A stretch of 22,125 nucleotides of DNA from an uncultured Duncaniella sp. (GTDB lineage: Bacteria; Bacteroidota; Bacteroidia; Bacteroidales; Muribaculaceae), in NCBI RefSeq assembly GCF_910578445.1, contig NZ_CAJTQC010000036.1, forward strand, positions 1 to 22,125, in the 5' to 3' direction. The notes under the pieces were generated by a model. The model saw nothing but the letters and a program-made list of their open reading frames with translations. It was not told the origin of the DNA and did no database searches. Positions 8,473 to 15,303 of the stretch are shown piece after piece (position 1 is the stretch's first letter; the number at the start of each line of letters is the position of its first letter). The position numbers and the translations under genes are program-made.

Positions 8473-8480
8473 CAAAGATA
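8473..8480 (-). promoter_or_regulatory. -7 box inside the invertible segment
   Basis: Minus-strand TATCTTTGCA is a full match to the Bacteroidetes -7 element. No TTG stands at the usual 20-nt spacing (the nearest are 15 and about 32 nt away), so the promoter may be weak or activator-dependent. As drawn it transcribes toward the M48 protease operon. Confidence 0.6.
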
Positions 8481-8618
8481 CGGAATTTTCCTCAATCACT
8501 GTGCGTTTTCTGCAACTTTTTACGCAAATGATGTCGATTTCAAAAGCGTGAAGCGACTTTTATCGCGAGACGCTTAATACTAATCAGCTAATCTCTAATT
8601 CTTTAGACCACAATGCAA

Positions 8619-8635
8619 ATCTCTTGCATAGAGAT
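8619..8635 (-). repeat. Right inverted repeat of the invertible segment
   Basis: ATCTCTTGCATAGAGAT, the exact reverse complement of 8443-8459. The match ends sharply on both sides. Confidence 0.85.
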
Positions 8636-8778
8636 GTATGGCTTCCGCAAGCTGACAATTGCGGATAGTTTTCAGAAGTGCTATGGTTGATTGATTTTAT
8701 ATGCTTGAAAATCAATAAAATACGAAACATAGCGCTTAGTGAGAGAATTGCCTGAACTTTTTTTCGTTGCATATCCTG
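8636..8778 (+). promoter_or_regulatory. Structured leader of the capsule operon
   Basis: Between the right repeat and the antiterminator gene lie two hairpins. The first is TCCGCAA/TTGCGGA (8644-8650 with 8659-8665, 8-nt loop). The second is ATTGATTTT/AAAATCAAT (8690-8698 with 8708-8716), enclosed by GCTATG (8680-8685) and CATAGC (8728-8733). UpxY-type proteins are known to act through the untranslated leader of their own operon, so this region is a candidate recruitment or pause site. Confidence 0.45.
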
Positions 8779-9801
8779 ATGGATAATAACAATCGCTTCT
8801 GGTTTGTGCTGAATTATATCTCACCCTCGTTTAATCGTCGAGAAAGAGTCGAGAGAGTGATTGAAAAATTCAATACATCTGTAAAAAGCGATCTCGATGT
8901 TTTTGCTCCAACCTTTGTAGAGATGTCGCAGGACGCGGAAAACGTTAAGCCCGTAGAACGTCCGTTGCTGTATCACTACGTTTTCGTGCGCGGTTGTCTC
9001 GACGATGTGAGGCTGCTTTGTCAGACAGTGACCGGCTTCTCATTCGTGCTCAATTATGCCGGCGAAAATCGTTATATGACAGTGACTCCGGCAAGTCTGG
9101 AGGCTTTCCGCATCATAGCGCGGCTCTATGAGTATAAACTGCCATGCTTTTCTGTCGATAATGTCGCCTTGGAAAAAGGAGATGAGGTCGAGGTGATGGT
9201 AGGGCCGTTTGCCGGACTTACAGGGACTTATATATCAAGGAAAGGAGCTTCGCAGGGAAATATCCTGATTTCTGTCACTCAGAGTCTTGCTGCTGTGGCC
9301 TACGACATCAGAGCGGACTATGTGCGGGTCATTCGTTTCGCGAAGGACTCGAAAAGAGCATACGACCAGATTGAAGCGTTTATCCCACGTCTGTTGATGG
9401 CATTGAGATGTTATCACGACGGGTCTAAAATGGATTCATCGCTGATTTCGCATCTTGTCATCTTTTGCCGCCGCATGGAGGATGTAAGGCTCAACAACGA
9501 TAAAGTCGATTCCAAATTACAGCTTCTTCTGATGACGGCCAATATGATACTTGGAAACATGGACGATTATCTTAAGGCCAAAACGAGATTTGAACGATTG
9601 GCACGGCAGATTACAAATCCGCTTACTCAGGCGCTTGTCATATTGCTCACATCGGTTATATCTCATGATTATTCCGGCATTGAAAGAGGCTTGTCGCTGA
9701 TTGAAAGCAAGGATGGCAAACCGTCAAAGTTCCAGTTGATGCTTTACGCTGAATATAAATATTATCTCTCCGTCGATTCTTCATGCCTGCTCAAAGCGTA
9801 G
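8779..9801 (+). CDS. Long NusG/UpxY-like antiterminator
   Basis: Specialised NusG paralog expected to bind RNA polymerase early in the capsule operon and suppress termination. The ATG at 8779 is preferred over a TTG at 8767, giving 340 aa. Residues ~6-125 form the NGN domain (RFWFVLNY, then RPLLYHYVFVRG with the aromatic core strand). Residues ~133-167 form a KOW motif (KGDEVEVMVGPFAGLTG). Classical UpxY proteins end about there, near 170-190 aa. This one continues with a helix-rich extension of about 150 residues (e.g. LQLLLMTANMILGNMDDYLKA) of unknown role. It is the first gene after the invertible promoter, as for upxY genes. Its last 19 bp overlap the next gene, implying coupled translation. 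Confidence 0.88.
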   Translation: MDNNNRFWFVLNYISPSFNRRERVERVIEKFNTSVKSDLDVFAPTFVEMSQDAENVKPVERPLLYHYVFVRGCLDDVRLLCQTVTGFSFVLNYAGENRYMTVTPASLEAFRIIARLYEYKLPCFSVDNVALEKGDEVEVMVGPFAGLTGTYISRKGASQGNILISVTQSLAAVAYDIRADYVRVIRFAKDSKRAYDQIEAFIPRLLMALRCYHDGSKMDSSLISHLVIFCRRMEDVRLNNDKVDSKLQLLLMTANMILGNMDDYLKAKTRFERLARQITNPLTQALVILLTSVISHDYSGIERGLSLIESKDGKPSKFQLMLYAEYKYYLSVDSSCLLKA

Positions 9802-10598
9802 AAAATTTTAGCGGTAAGGTTGTTGCCGTCACGGATTTTTCCGATCTAACATCGACGATAGCCTATGGCTATTATCTGCTTGCACGCTATCAATGTGGAG
9901 TGGCCGATGGGATGTCTGTCGGCTTTGATTCGTATGTTGATGTCAAGGAACTCCGTCGCTTTGCCGGAATGCTTGGCCATAGGCTCGACGAAGCCGTCCC
10001 GGCAGAACTGTTCAGTCTCGTCCCGCTTTACGAGTTGGTCTACAGGGTAGGGCATGGGTGTGCTCCATCACCGAAAATCAGGACCGCGAGCCGTCAGAAA
10101 TGCTTTCAGGCGTGGCTGAGTGGCGACAGGGATATGACCGAAACGCAGTTGGCCGGAATGATATGGGCTGATCTCAGTCAGAATCCGGCTGGTGTGGATG
10201 CAAGACATCTGTCGTGGTATGCCGGGGTGATTGACGGATGGTGCAGGACTTTGCGGTGTGCTACTCGTTTCACGCAACTGTCGCCGGCTGAAAATTTTGC
10301 CCGTTTCGCAATACTTCTTAAAGAAAATCTTCGAGCTTTCTATCCTGCAAATGAAAAGAGTGTGAAACAAGGATGGATAAAAAACAATCTGATTGACAGT
10401 CTGATTGGTTACGATTCATCCTCACTTAAGGAATACCGCTCATTTCTCAACTGTGCAGTCTCCCACGGGCTGACCACCGATGATTATATTACACGTGACG
10501 TATCTGTCCTATCAGAACTCAGTCGCCGCACGGACCTCCATCCGTTTGAGCGTGAGGCATATCACCTGCTTAAGAATGGTCGGCAGTTTATCGCGTGA
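9783..10598 (+). CDS. Unknown protein in the UpxZ position
   Basis: A 271-aa protein with no motif I recognise, no signal peptide and no membrane segment, so probably cytosolic and helical. Its ATG lies 19 bp inside the end of the NusG-like gene in another frame, so its synthesis is probably tied to that protein. In B. fragilis capsule loci the second gene is upxZ, whose product blocks antiterminators of other loci. The position matches but the sequence is longer and not evidently UpxZ, so any such role is inference. It could equally be a partner of the C-terminal extension of the upstream protein. Cys- and Trp-containing stretches (WCRTLRCATRF) are notable. Confidence 0.7.
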   Translation: MPAQSVENFSGKVVAVTDFSDLTSTIAYGYYLLARYQCGVADGMSVGFDSYVDVKELRRFAGMLGHRLDEAVPAELFSLVPLYELVYRVGHGCAPSPKIRTASRQKCFQAWLSGDRDMTETQLAGMIWADLSQNPAGVDARHLSWYAGVIDGWCRTLRCATRFTQLSPAENFARFAILLKENLRAFYPANEKSVKQGWIKNNLIDSLIGYDSSSLKEYRSFLNCAVSHGLTTDDYITRDVSVLSELSRRTDLHPFEREAYHLLKNGRQFIA

Positions 10599-10654
10599 CA
10601 CCTATATAAAAATAGATAAAAGCAAAACCAACCCCCAAATCACTATAACAACGC

Positions 10655-12046
10655 ATGGAAAAATTTAATATAGCCGTGGCCGGTACTGGCTACGTCGGGC
10701 TTAGCATTGCCACACTTCTCGCTCAGCACAACCATGTTACCGCTGTCGATGTCATCCCCGCGAAGGTCGATCTCATTAACGACCGCCGTTCTCCGATTCA
10801 GGACGAGTATATCGAGAAATACCTTGCCGAAAAGCCTCTCGATCTCACTGCCACACTCGACGGTGCTGCCGCCTATCGCGATGCAGACTTCGTGGTCATC
10901 GCAGCCCCGACTAACTATGACCCGGTGAAGAACTATTTCGACACCACCCATGTAGAGGAAGTCATCGACCTCGTGCTTGAGGTAAATCCCGAGGCTGTCA
11001 TGGTGATCAAGTCGACAATCCCTGTCGGCTACTGCCGTTCGTTGTATATGAAATACGCGGCTAAAGGCGTCAAGCGGTTCAACCTTCTTTTCTCCCCCGA
11101 GTTCCTCCGCGAGTCAAAGGCCCTCTACGATAATCTTTATCCCTCGCGCATCATCGTCGGCATACCCAAAATCATTGCTGACGAGCGTTTTGACGAGGAA
11201 AATGCGGCTATCCTCGCAGTTGCCGATCTTGAAAAGCTCGACCGCGCAGCCCGCACATTCGCATCGCTTCTCCAGCAGGGAGCAATCAAGCAGGAAATCC
11301 CGACACTTTTCATGGGCATGAAGGAGGCGGAGGCAGTGAAGCTCTTCGCCAACACATACCTCGCCCTCCGTGTCAGCTATTTCAACGAGCTCGACACCTA
11401 CGCCGAGGTCAAGGGTCTAGATTCGCAGGCTATCATCGAGGGTATCGGCCTTGATCCGCGCATTGGCACTCACTACAATAACCCCTCTTTCGGCTACGGT
11501 GGCTACTGTCTGCCAAAGGACACCAAGCAGCTCCTTGCCAACTATGCGGATGTACCACAGAACATGATGACGGCCATCGTCGAGTCAAACCGCACCCGCA
11601 AGGATTTCATAGCCGACCAAGTGCTTAAAATGGCCGGATGGTATGACTATTACAACAATAACACCTTCCGTCCGGCCACTGATAATTCGGGTCGTGCCGA
11701 AGGAAATTCTCAACTTAATACTTCATCCTTAAACCTTGATACTTCACGCAATTCCGAAGGAAATTGCGTGATTGGCGTCTACCGCCTGACGATGAAGTCG
11801 AATTCCGACAACTTCCGCCAGTCGTCGATCCAAGGCGTGATGAAGCGCATCAAGGCCAAAGGCGCGACTGTCATTATCTACGAACCAACGCTTGAAGACG
11901 GCTCAACCTTCTTCGGCTCGCGCGTAGTCAACGACCTCGCCGAATTCAAACGCCTCTCCCACGCCATCCTCGCCAACCGCACCGCCCCCGACCTCACCGA
12001 CGTCGAGGAAAAAGTCTATACACGTGACTTGTTTTCAAGGGATTAA
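10655..12046 (+). CDS. ugd: UDP-glucose 6-dehydrogenase family enzyme
   Basis: Nucleotide-sugar dehydrogenase that oxidises the C6 hydroxyl of a UDP-hexose (probably UDP-glucose to UDP-glucuronate) with two NAD+. The N-terminal Rossmann domain has GTGYVG at residues 10-15. VIKSTIPVGYC and FSPEFLRESKALYDNLYPSRIIVG precede the central helical domain. The catalytic cysteine is Cys285 in YGGYCLPKDT. The C-terminal domain carries VYRLTMKSNSDNFRQSS. Of 463 aa, about 20-25 residues in the linker before CVIGVYRL look like an extra insertion with internal DNA repeats. GDP-mannose or UDP-ManNAc specificity cannot be fully excluded, but the short YGGYCLPKDT form favours UDP-glucose. It supplies the uronic acid donor for the polysaccharide. 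Confidence 0.9.
   Translation: MEKFNIAVAGTGYVGLSIATLLAQHNHVTAVDVIPAKVDLINDRRSPIQDEYIEKYLAEKPLDLTATLDGAAAYRDADFVVIAAPTNYDPVKNYFDTTHVEEVIDLVLEVNPEAVMVIKSTIPVGYCRSLYMKYAAKGVKRFNLLFSPEFLRESKALYDNLYPSRIIVGIPKIIADERFDEENAAILAVADLEKLDRAARTFASLLQQGAIKQEIPTLFMGMKEAEAVKLFANTYLALRVSYFNELDTYAEVKGLDSQAIIEGIGLDPRIGTHYNNPSFGYGGYCLPKDTKQLLANYADVPQNMMTAIVESNRTRKDFIADQVLKMAGWYDYYNNNTFRPATDNSGRAEGNSQLNTSSLNLDTSRNSEGNCVIGVYRLTMKSNSDNFRQSSIQGVMKRIKAKGATVIIYEPTLEDGSTFFGSRVVNDLAEFKRLSHAILANRTAPDLTDVEEKVYTRDLFSRD
11697..11765. repeat. Repeat-bearing insertion in the dehydrogenase linker
   Basis: CCGAAGGAAATT occurs at 11697-11708 and again at 11754-11765, a 57-bp offset equal to 19 codons. Between them lie CTTAATACTTCA (11714-11725) and CTTGATACTTCA (11735-11746), 21 bp apart. 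The segment keeps the frame and encodes a Ser/Asn-rich loop unlike the rest of the enzyme. Confidence 0.6.
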
Positions 12047-12082
12047 ACAGCTCAAACTAAGAGCAATGAACCGCTTTTGATT

Positions 12083-12113
12083 TTGGATGGTTATAAAATT
12101 ATAATTATCTTTG
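12083..12113 (+). promoter_or_regulatory. Promoter of the MNT/HEPN pair
   Basis: TTG (12083-12085), 20-nt spacer, TATCTTTG (12106-12113): both elements match the Bacteroidetes consensus. The predicted start near 12120 is almost at the ATG at 12122, so the transcript may be leaderless. It also argues against an upstream start codon at 12077. Confidence 0.75.
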
Positions 12114-12121
12114 TCAAAACT

Positions 12122-12451
12122 ATGAAAAAGAAAGATAAAATACTACGCGAGATTTCACGTGTTGCCAGACAGCTTTTTGGCAATGGTGACGGGTATGTTT
12201 ATCTTTACGGTTCTCAGGCTCGAAACGAGGCATCTTCACATTCAGATTGGGATTTGCTTGTCATAACCGAGGATCAAACGGCTACGGCCTCTGATGACGA
12301 TGATTTCCTTCGTTACGCATTCCCTTTTGCTGAAATCGGATGGCATTTCGGGGCACAAATTACACCCCTGCATTTTACTCGTTCGCAATGGGAAGCTCAG
12401 AAAGGAACGGCATTTTATCATAATGTTCAGTCGGAAGCAATCAGATTATGA
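12122..12451 (+). CDS. MNT-type minimal nucleotidyltransferase (antitoxin-like)
   Basis: A 109-aa protein of the minimal nucleotidyltransferase (MNT) family. The signature GSQARNEASSHSDWDLLV occupies residues 30-47, with Gly30-Ser31, Arg34 and the metal-binding pair Asp42/Asp44. In known MNT/HEPN toxin-antitoxin systems this enzyme AMPylates and silences the HEPN RNase partner. The start at 12122 is chosen because the promoter -7 box ends at 12113. The stop codon overlaps the ATG of the HEPN gene (ATGA), the usual arrangement for such pairs. The pair is inserted between the dehydrogenase and the rest of the polysaccharide genes and carries its own promoter, so it is probably cargo rather than part of the biosynthetic pathway. 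Confidence 0.85.
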   Translation: MKKKDKILREISRVARQLFGNGDGYVYLYGSQARNEASSHSDWDLLVITEDQTATASDDDDFLRYAFPFAEIGWHFGAQITPLHFTRSQWEAQKGTAFYHNVQSEAIRL

Positions 12452-12848
12452 CCCTCACTCACGATCAAAGAGAGATTGCTATCGGTCTGCTGATTGAAAA
12501 GTCGCACCGTAATATGGAGCAGGCTGTCAAAAATGCCGGACTTGATTATTGGGATTTGGTTGCAAATCGGCTTTATTATTCATTATTTATGCTGTTACTG
12601 CCTTAATGCTTGCAGATGGGATAAAGACAAGCACTCATAAAGGCACATCTTCACAGTTTGGCCGTCACTATGTGCTGACAGGCCTATTCTCTCGTGAGGA
12701 TGGTATGCTTTACAGCCGTCTTCAAACTATGCGAGAAAAGGCTGATTATCAGAACACATTCAATCTTCCATCCGACCAAGGTGCAGAGCTGATTGCTAAG
12801 GCTGACGATTTACAAAAAAGAATCGTAGCTTGTGCGCTTGCGCGATAA
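12448..12848 (+). pseudogene. Frameshifted HEPN-domain gene (UPF0332-like)
   Basis: From ATG 12448 the frame encodes MTLTHDQREIAIGLLIEK and so on to NRLYYSLF, then meets TAA at 12604-12606 after 52 aa. The homologous continuation (AVTALMLADGIKTSTHKG through to IVACALAR) runs in another frame to a stop at 12846-12848. One missing nucleotide near 12588 explains it: adding a base after TTT restores a codon NAT (His or Tyr) and a single protein of 133 aa. The YYxxF(H/Y)Axx(L) helix and HKG..G segment are typical of HEPN proteins of the UPF0332 group. In MNT/HEPN pairs HEPN is the RNase toxin, so this copy is probably inactive unless the shift is an assembly error. Confidence 0.8.
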
Positions 12849-13052
12849 TAAGCAAATTTTAGTTATAAATAAAACGCATGAAATCTGATTGCCGTTGGCA
12901 ATTGGAGGCTAACTCATAACCAATCAAATTTGATTACAGTTACATAATTATTATGGAATAATCAAATGTTGTAGAGTTTTATACATATCTTTTTCAAGTG
13001 TGAACCGTATGGATTATGGTTTAATTTAAGCGTTAATATAAAGTGATATTAT

Positions 13053-13955
13053 ATGAAGCAGCTTCATTATCAAAACATCACAAGTCGATTTAAAAGATTG
13101 TTAGGGATAAAAGACTTTTCTTTATTTAAGAAAAAGATTCAAAAACAAATTGGAAAGTTCTTATATAGAAAGAAATATACGGCTGATGATATAATAGATA
13201 TCATGTGTGGCCTAGGCTTAAAAGAGGGTTCATTGGTATGTATACATGCGTCAATGATGCAATTTTATAATTATACCGGTAATGCGGAACAGTTAATAGA
13301 TGCGATTGTTGCAAAAATAGGACCAACTGGGACATTAATGATGCCCGCATTTCCTAGAATTCCAGATGGATGTAGTTATGAAGATTTTATATTTAATCCA
13401 TTAAAAGATAAAACAGGTGCTGGTTATCTAGCTGAAACTTTTAGAAAATATCCAGGTGTTATAAGAAGCAATAATGTTCGTCATTCAGTATGTGCATTAG
13501 GGCCAATGGCTGAATATTTAGTCTCTGAGCATAATCTAGGTGCAGACTGTTGGGATAAGTATTCCCCTTGGTATAAGTTATGTGAACATGATGGATTGGT
13601 TTTTAATTTTGGTTTGCCAAGGGAATATATGGGTACATTTCATCATTGTGTGGAATCATTGCTAAAAAATACACATCCTTATTGGGCACAATTTTTTATT
13701 AAACCAACGACATATCATTATATAAAGGATAATGAGGTTATAGATTACGTTAATACAGATTCAACTATTTATCGGAAAACAAATAAAAAACCAGTATTAA
13801 AGACATTTACTGACAAAGAATGGAAAATAGCAAGAATATCAAATCTTGAAATAAAAGTTTTTTATGCAAAAGAAGCTCTCAGTAAGATGTTAGAACTGGG
13901 GAAAAAAGGAGTATCTGTATATAAATATCCAAATCCTAAAAATTATACATTTTGA
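13053..13955 (+). CDS. AAC(3)-family N-acetyltransferase-like protein
   Basis: A 300-aa protein of the AAC(3)/YokD fold. Recognisable segments are GLKEGSLVCIHASMMQF, GPTGTLMMPAFPR, DKTGAGYLAETFRKYPGVIRSNNVRHSVCALGP and YSPWYKL. Members use acetyl-CoA to acetylate an amino group. Although named after aminoglycoside resistance, homologues often lie in surface-polysaccharide loci. Here the setting, directly before wzx with overlapping codons, argues for acetylation of an amino sugar in the repeat unit and not for antibiotic resistance. It opens a strongly AT-rich block (13053 to about 16738) unlike the GC-richer dehydrogenase before it, suggesting acquisition as a capsule-type-specific module. 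Confidence 0.85.
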   Translation: MKQLHYQNITSRFKRLLGIKDFSLFKKKIQKQIGKFLYRKKYTADDIIDIMCGLGLKEGSLVCIHASMMQFYNYTGNAEQLIDAIVAKIGPTGTLMMPAFPRIPDGCSYEDFIFNPLKDKTGAGYLAETFRKYPGVIRSNNVRHSVCALGPMAEYLVSEHNLGADCWDKYSPWYKLCEHDGLVFNFGLPREYMGTFHHCVESLLKNTHPYWAQFFIKPTTYHYIKDNEVIDYVNTDSTIYRKTNKKPVLKTFTDKEWKIARISNLEIKVFYAKEALSKMLELGKKGVSVYKYPNPKNYTF

Positions 13956-15303
13956 TAGCAAATATATCAAATATTCTAAAAAATCCACTTTGGAGAAATA
14001 CGTTAAAGTTATCTTCAAGCAGTGTATTAATGTATTTTGTGCCTTTGGTCGTAACTCCGATTCTATCCCGTATATATGATCAATCTGCGTTTGGTGAATG
14101 GGGGGTGTTTTCTTCAACAGTTACGATTATAGGAATCGGAATTTTTGCGGGTTATGAGAATGCGATAATCCTATCAAAAAATGATGTTGAAACACGGCAA
14201 CTATGTTTTTTAAATATACTCATATCGTTGAGCTTTATATTTTTACTGATTATATTATTTTGGATTGGTAAATATACCGATTTATCTTATTTTGAGTCAT
14301 TTCCTTCGTTGACTATATTTGGTATTTATCTTGTTTTTTTGCATTACTTGGCATTTTACAAAACTTAAGCAATTTAAATGAGAATTATGCAGTAATGACA
14401 TTTGGGAATGTTATTCAGGGTAGTGCTCAAGCTCTTTTTCGAATTTTATTTGGATTTCTTATATTACCTTGGAATACAAATGGCTTAATCTTGGGAACGA
14501 CGATAGCAATAATAATAACTACAACCTATTATATATATCAATTAAAATCAAAATTACGGAGTATAATTTCTAATATGCCAAATATATTGGAAATAAAAAC
14601 AACGTTGATTCGACATCGTTACTTTCCTCTATATGATGCTCCTGCTCAACTACTATCTTTTGCGGCTTTTAACCTTCCTCTAATTATATTATCTTTATAT
14701 TTCAGCATGGCTGATATTGGTTGTTATTCAATGATTTTACAATTATTGCTTATACCAATGTCTTTTATAGGTTCTGCAATGGGGAAGGTCTATTATAAAC
14801 AAATATCTGTAGCACCTAAATACGGAGAGGATATAAAAAGATTAACGATACAATCTTTGAGATTAACTTCCTATATATCGATTCTTCCACTGTTGTTTAT
14901 TGCTTTAGGAGGAGATTATATATTAGTTGCCTTTTTGGGCGCAAAATGGCATATGGCTGGAAACATAGCCTTATGTTTGGCTATATGGTCTTTTCCGACG
15001 GTTTTAACTCAACCAATGCTCTCTATTTTTAGGGTTTATTCAAGACAGTCCTATCTATTGGTCAATAATCTTGTATATTTTACATTGGGCATAACATCAA
15101 TAATCATAACAGCGTCAATATTCCATAATTTATTGTTATCTGTTTTACTGTTCGCTATAATTGGGGCAATAATGAAATTTTGTTTGTTTTACAAAATAAT
15201 GAGATTGGGTAAACTTTCAATATCTAATCTTCCACGGATTGCTTTATTTTTATGGGCAATAGGTATTATATGCCTTTCTGTTAGAATTTACTATATATGG
15301 TAA
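13952..15303 (+). pseudogene. wzx: Wzx-type flippase, frameshifted at a T7 tract
   Basis: A polytopic polysaccharide flippase of the MATE/MVF-like superfamily that would move the lipid-linked repeat unit across the inner membrane. The N-terminal part (LSSSSVLMYFVPLVVTPILSRIY, FGEWGVFSS) starts at a TTG overlapping the previous stop codon. It runs out of frame at 14368. The rest continues from the frame read at 14341 (ALLGILQNLSNLNENYAV) through many hydrophobic segments to 15303. The switch falls on seven Ts at 14334-14340. Eight Ts would give an intact protein of about 450 aa, a normal length. The shift may reflect phase variation, slippage-dependent expression, a dead allele or a sequencing error. 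The stop codon overlaps the wzy start. Confidence 0.85.

Larger units (their letters stand above)
8443..8635. promoter_or_regulatory. Putative invertible capsule promoter, OFF orientation
   Basis: The 193-bp segment is bounded by perfect 17-bp inverted repeats (8443-8459, 8619-8635) with 159 bp between them. It lies 143 bp upstream of the NusG/UpxY-like gene that opens the polysaccharide operon. Inside, the only consensus -7 box (TATCTTTG, 8480-8473) points left, away from the capsule genes. Inversion would place it at 8598-8605 pointing right. The arrangement is that of the invertible capsule promoters known from Bacteroides fragilis. A hairpin at 8544-8575 (AAGCGT/ACGCTT plus GCGA/TCGC) lies behind the promoter in either orientation and may insulate it. 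The recombinase is not encoded in the window. Confidence 0.75.

Noticed and set aside
8443..8635. Reading the 17-bp inverted repeats as arms of a terminator
   Set aside because: The arms are 159 bp apart with no T-run, and the promoter between them fits an invertible segment better.
12077..12121. Upstream ATG at 12077 as the start of the MNT protein
   Set aside because: It would lie before the consensus promoter (12083-12113) and adds a hydrophobic stretch absent from the family.
13053..13955. AAC(3)-like gene as an aminoglycoside resistance determinant
   Set aside because: Its position and overlap with wzx inside a capsule locus, and the existence of capsule-associated members of the family, make sugar acetylation more likely.
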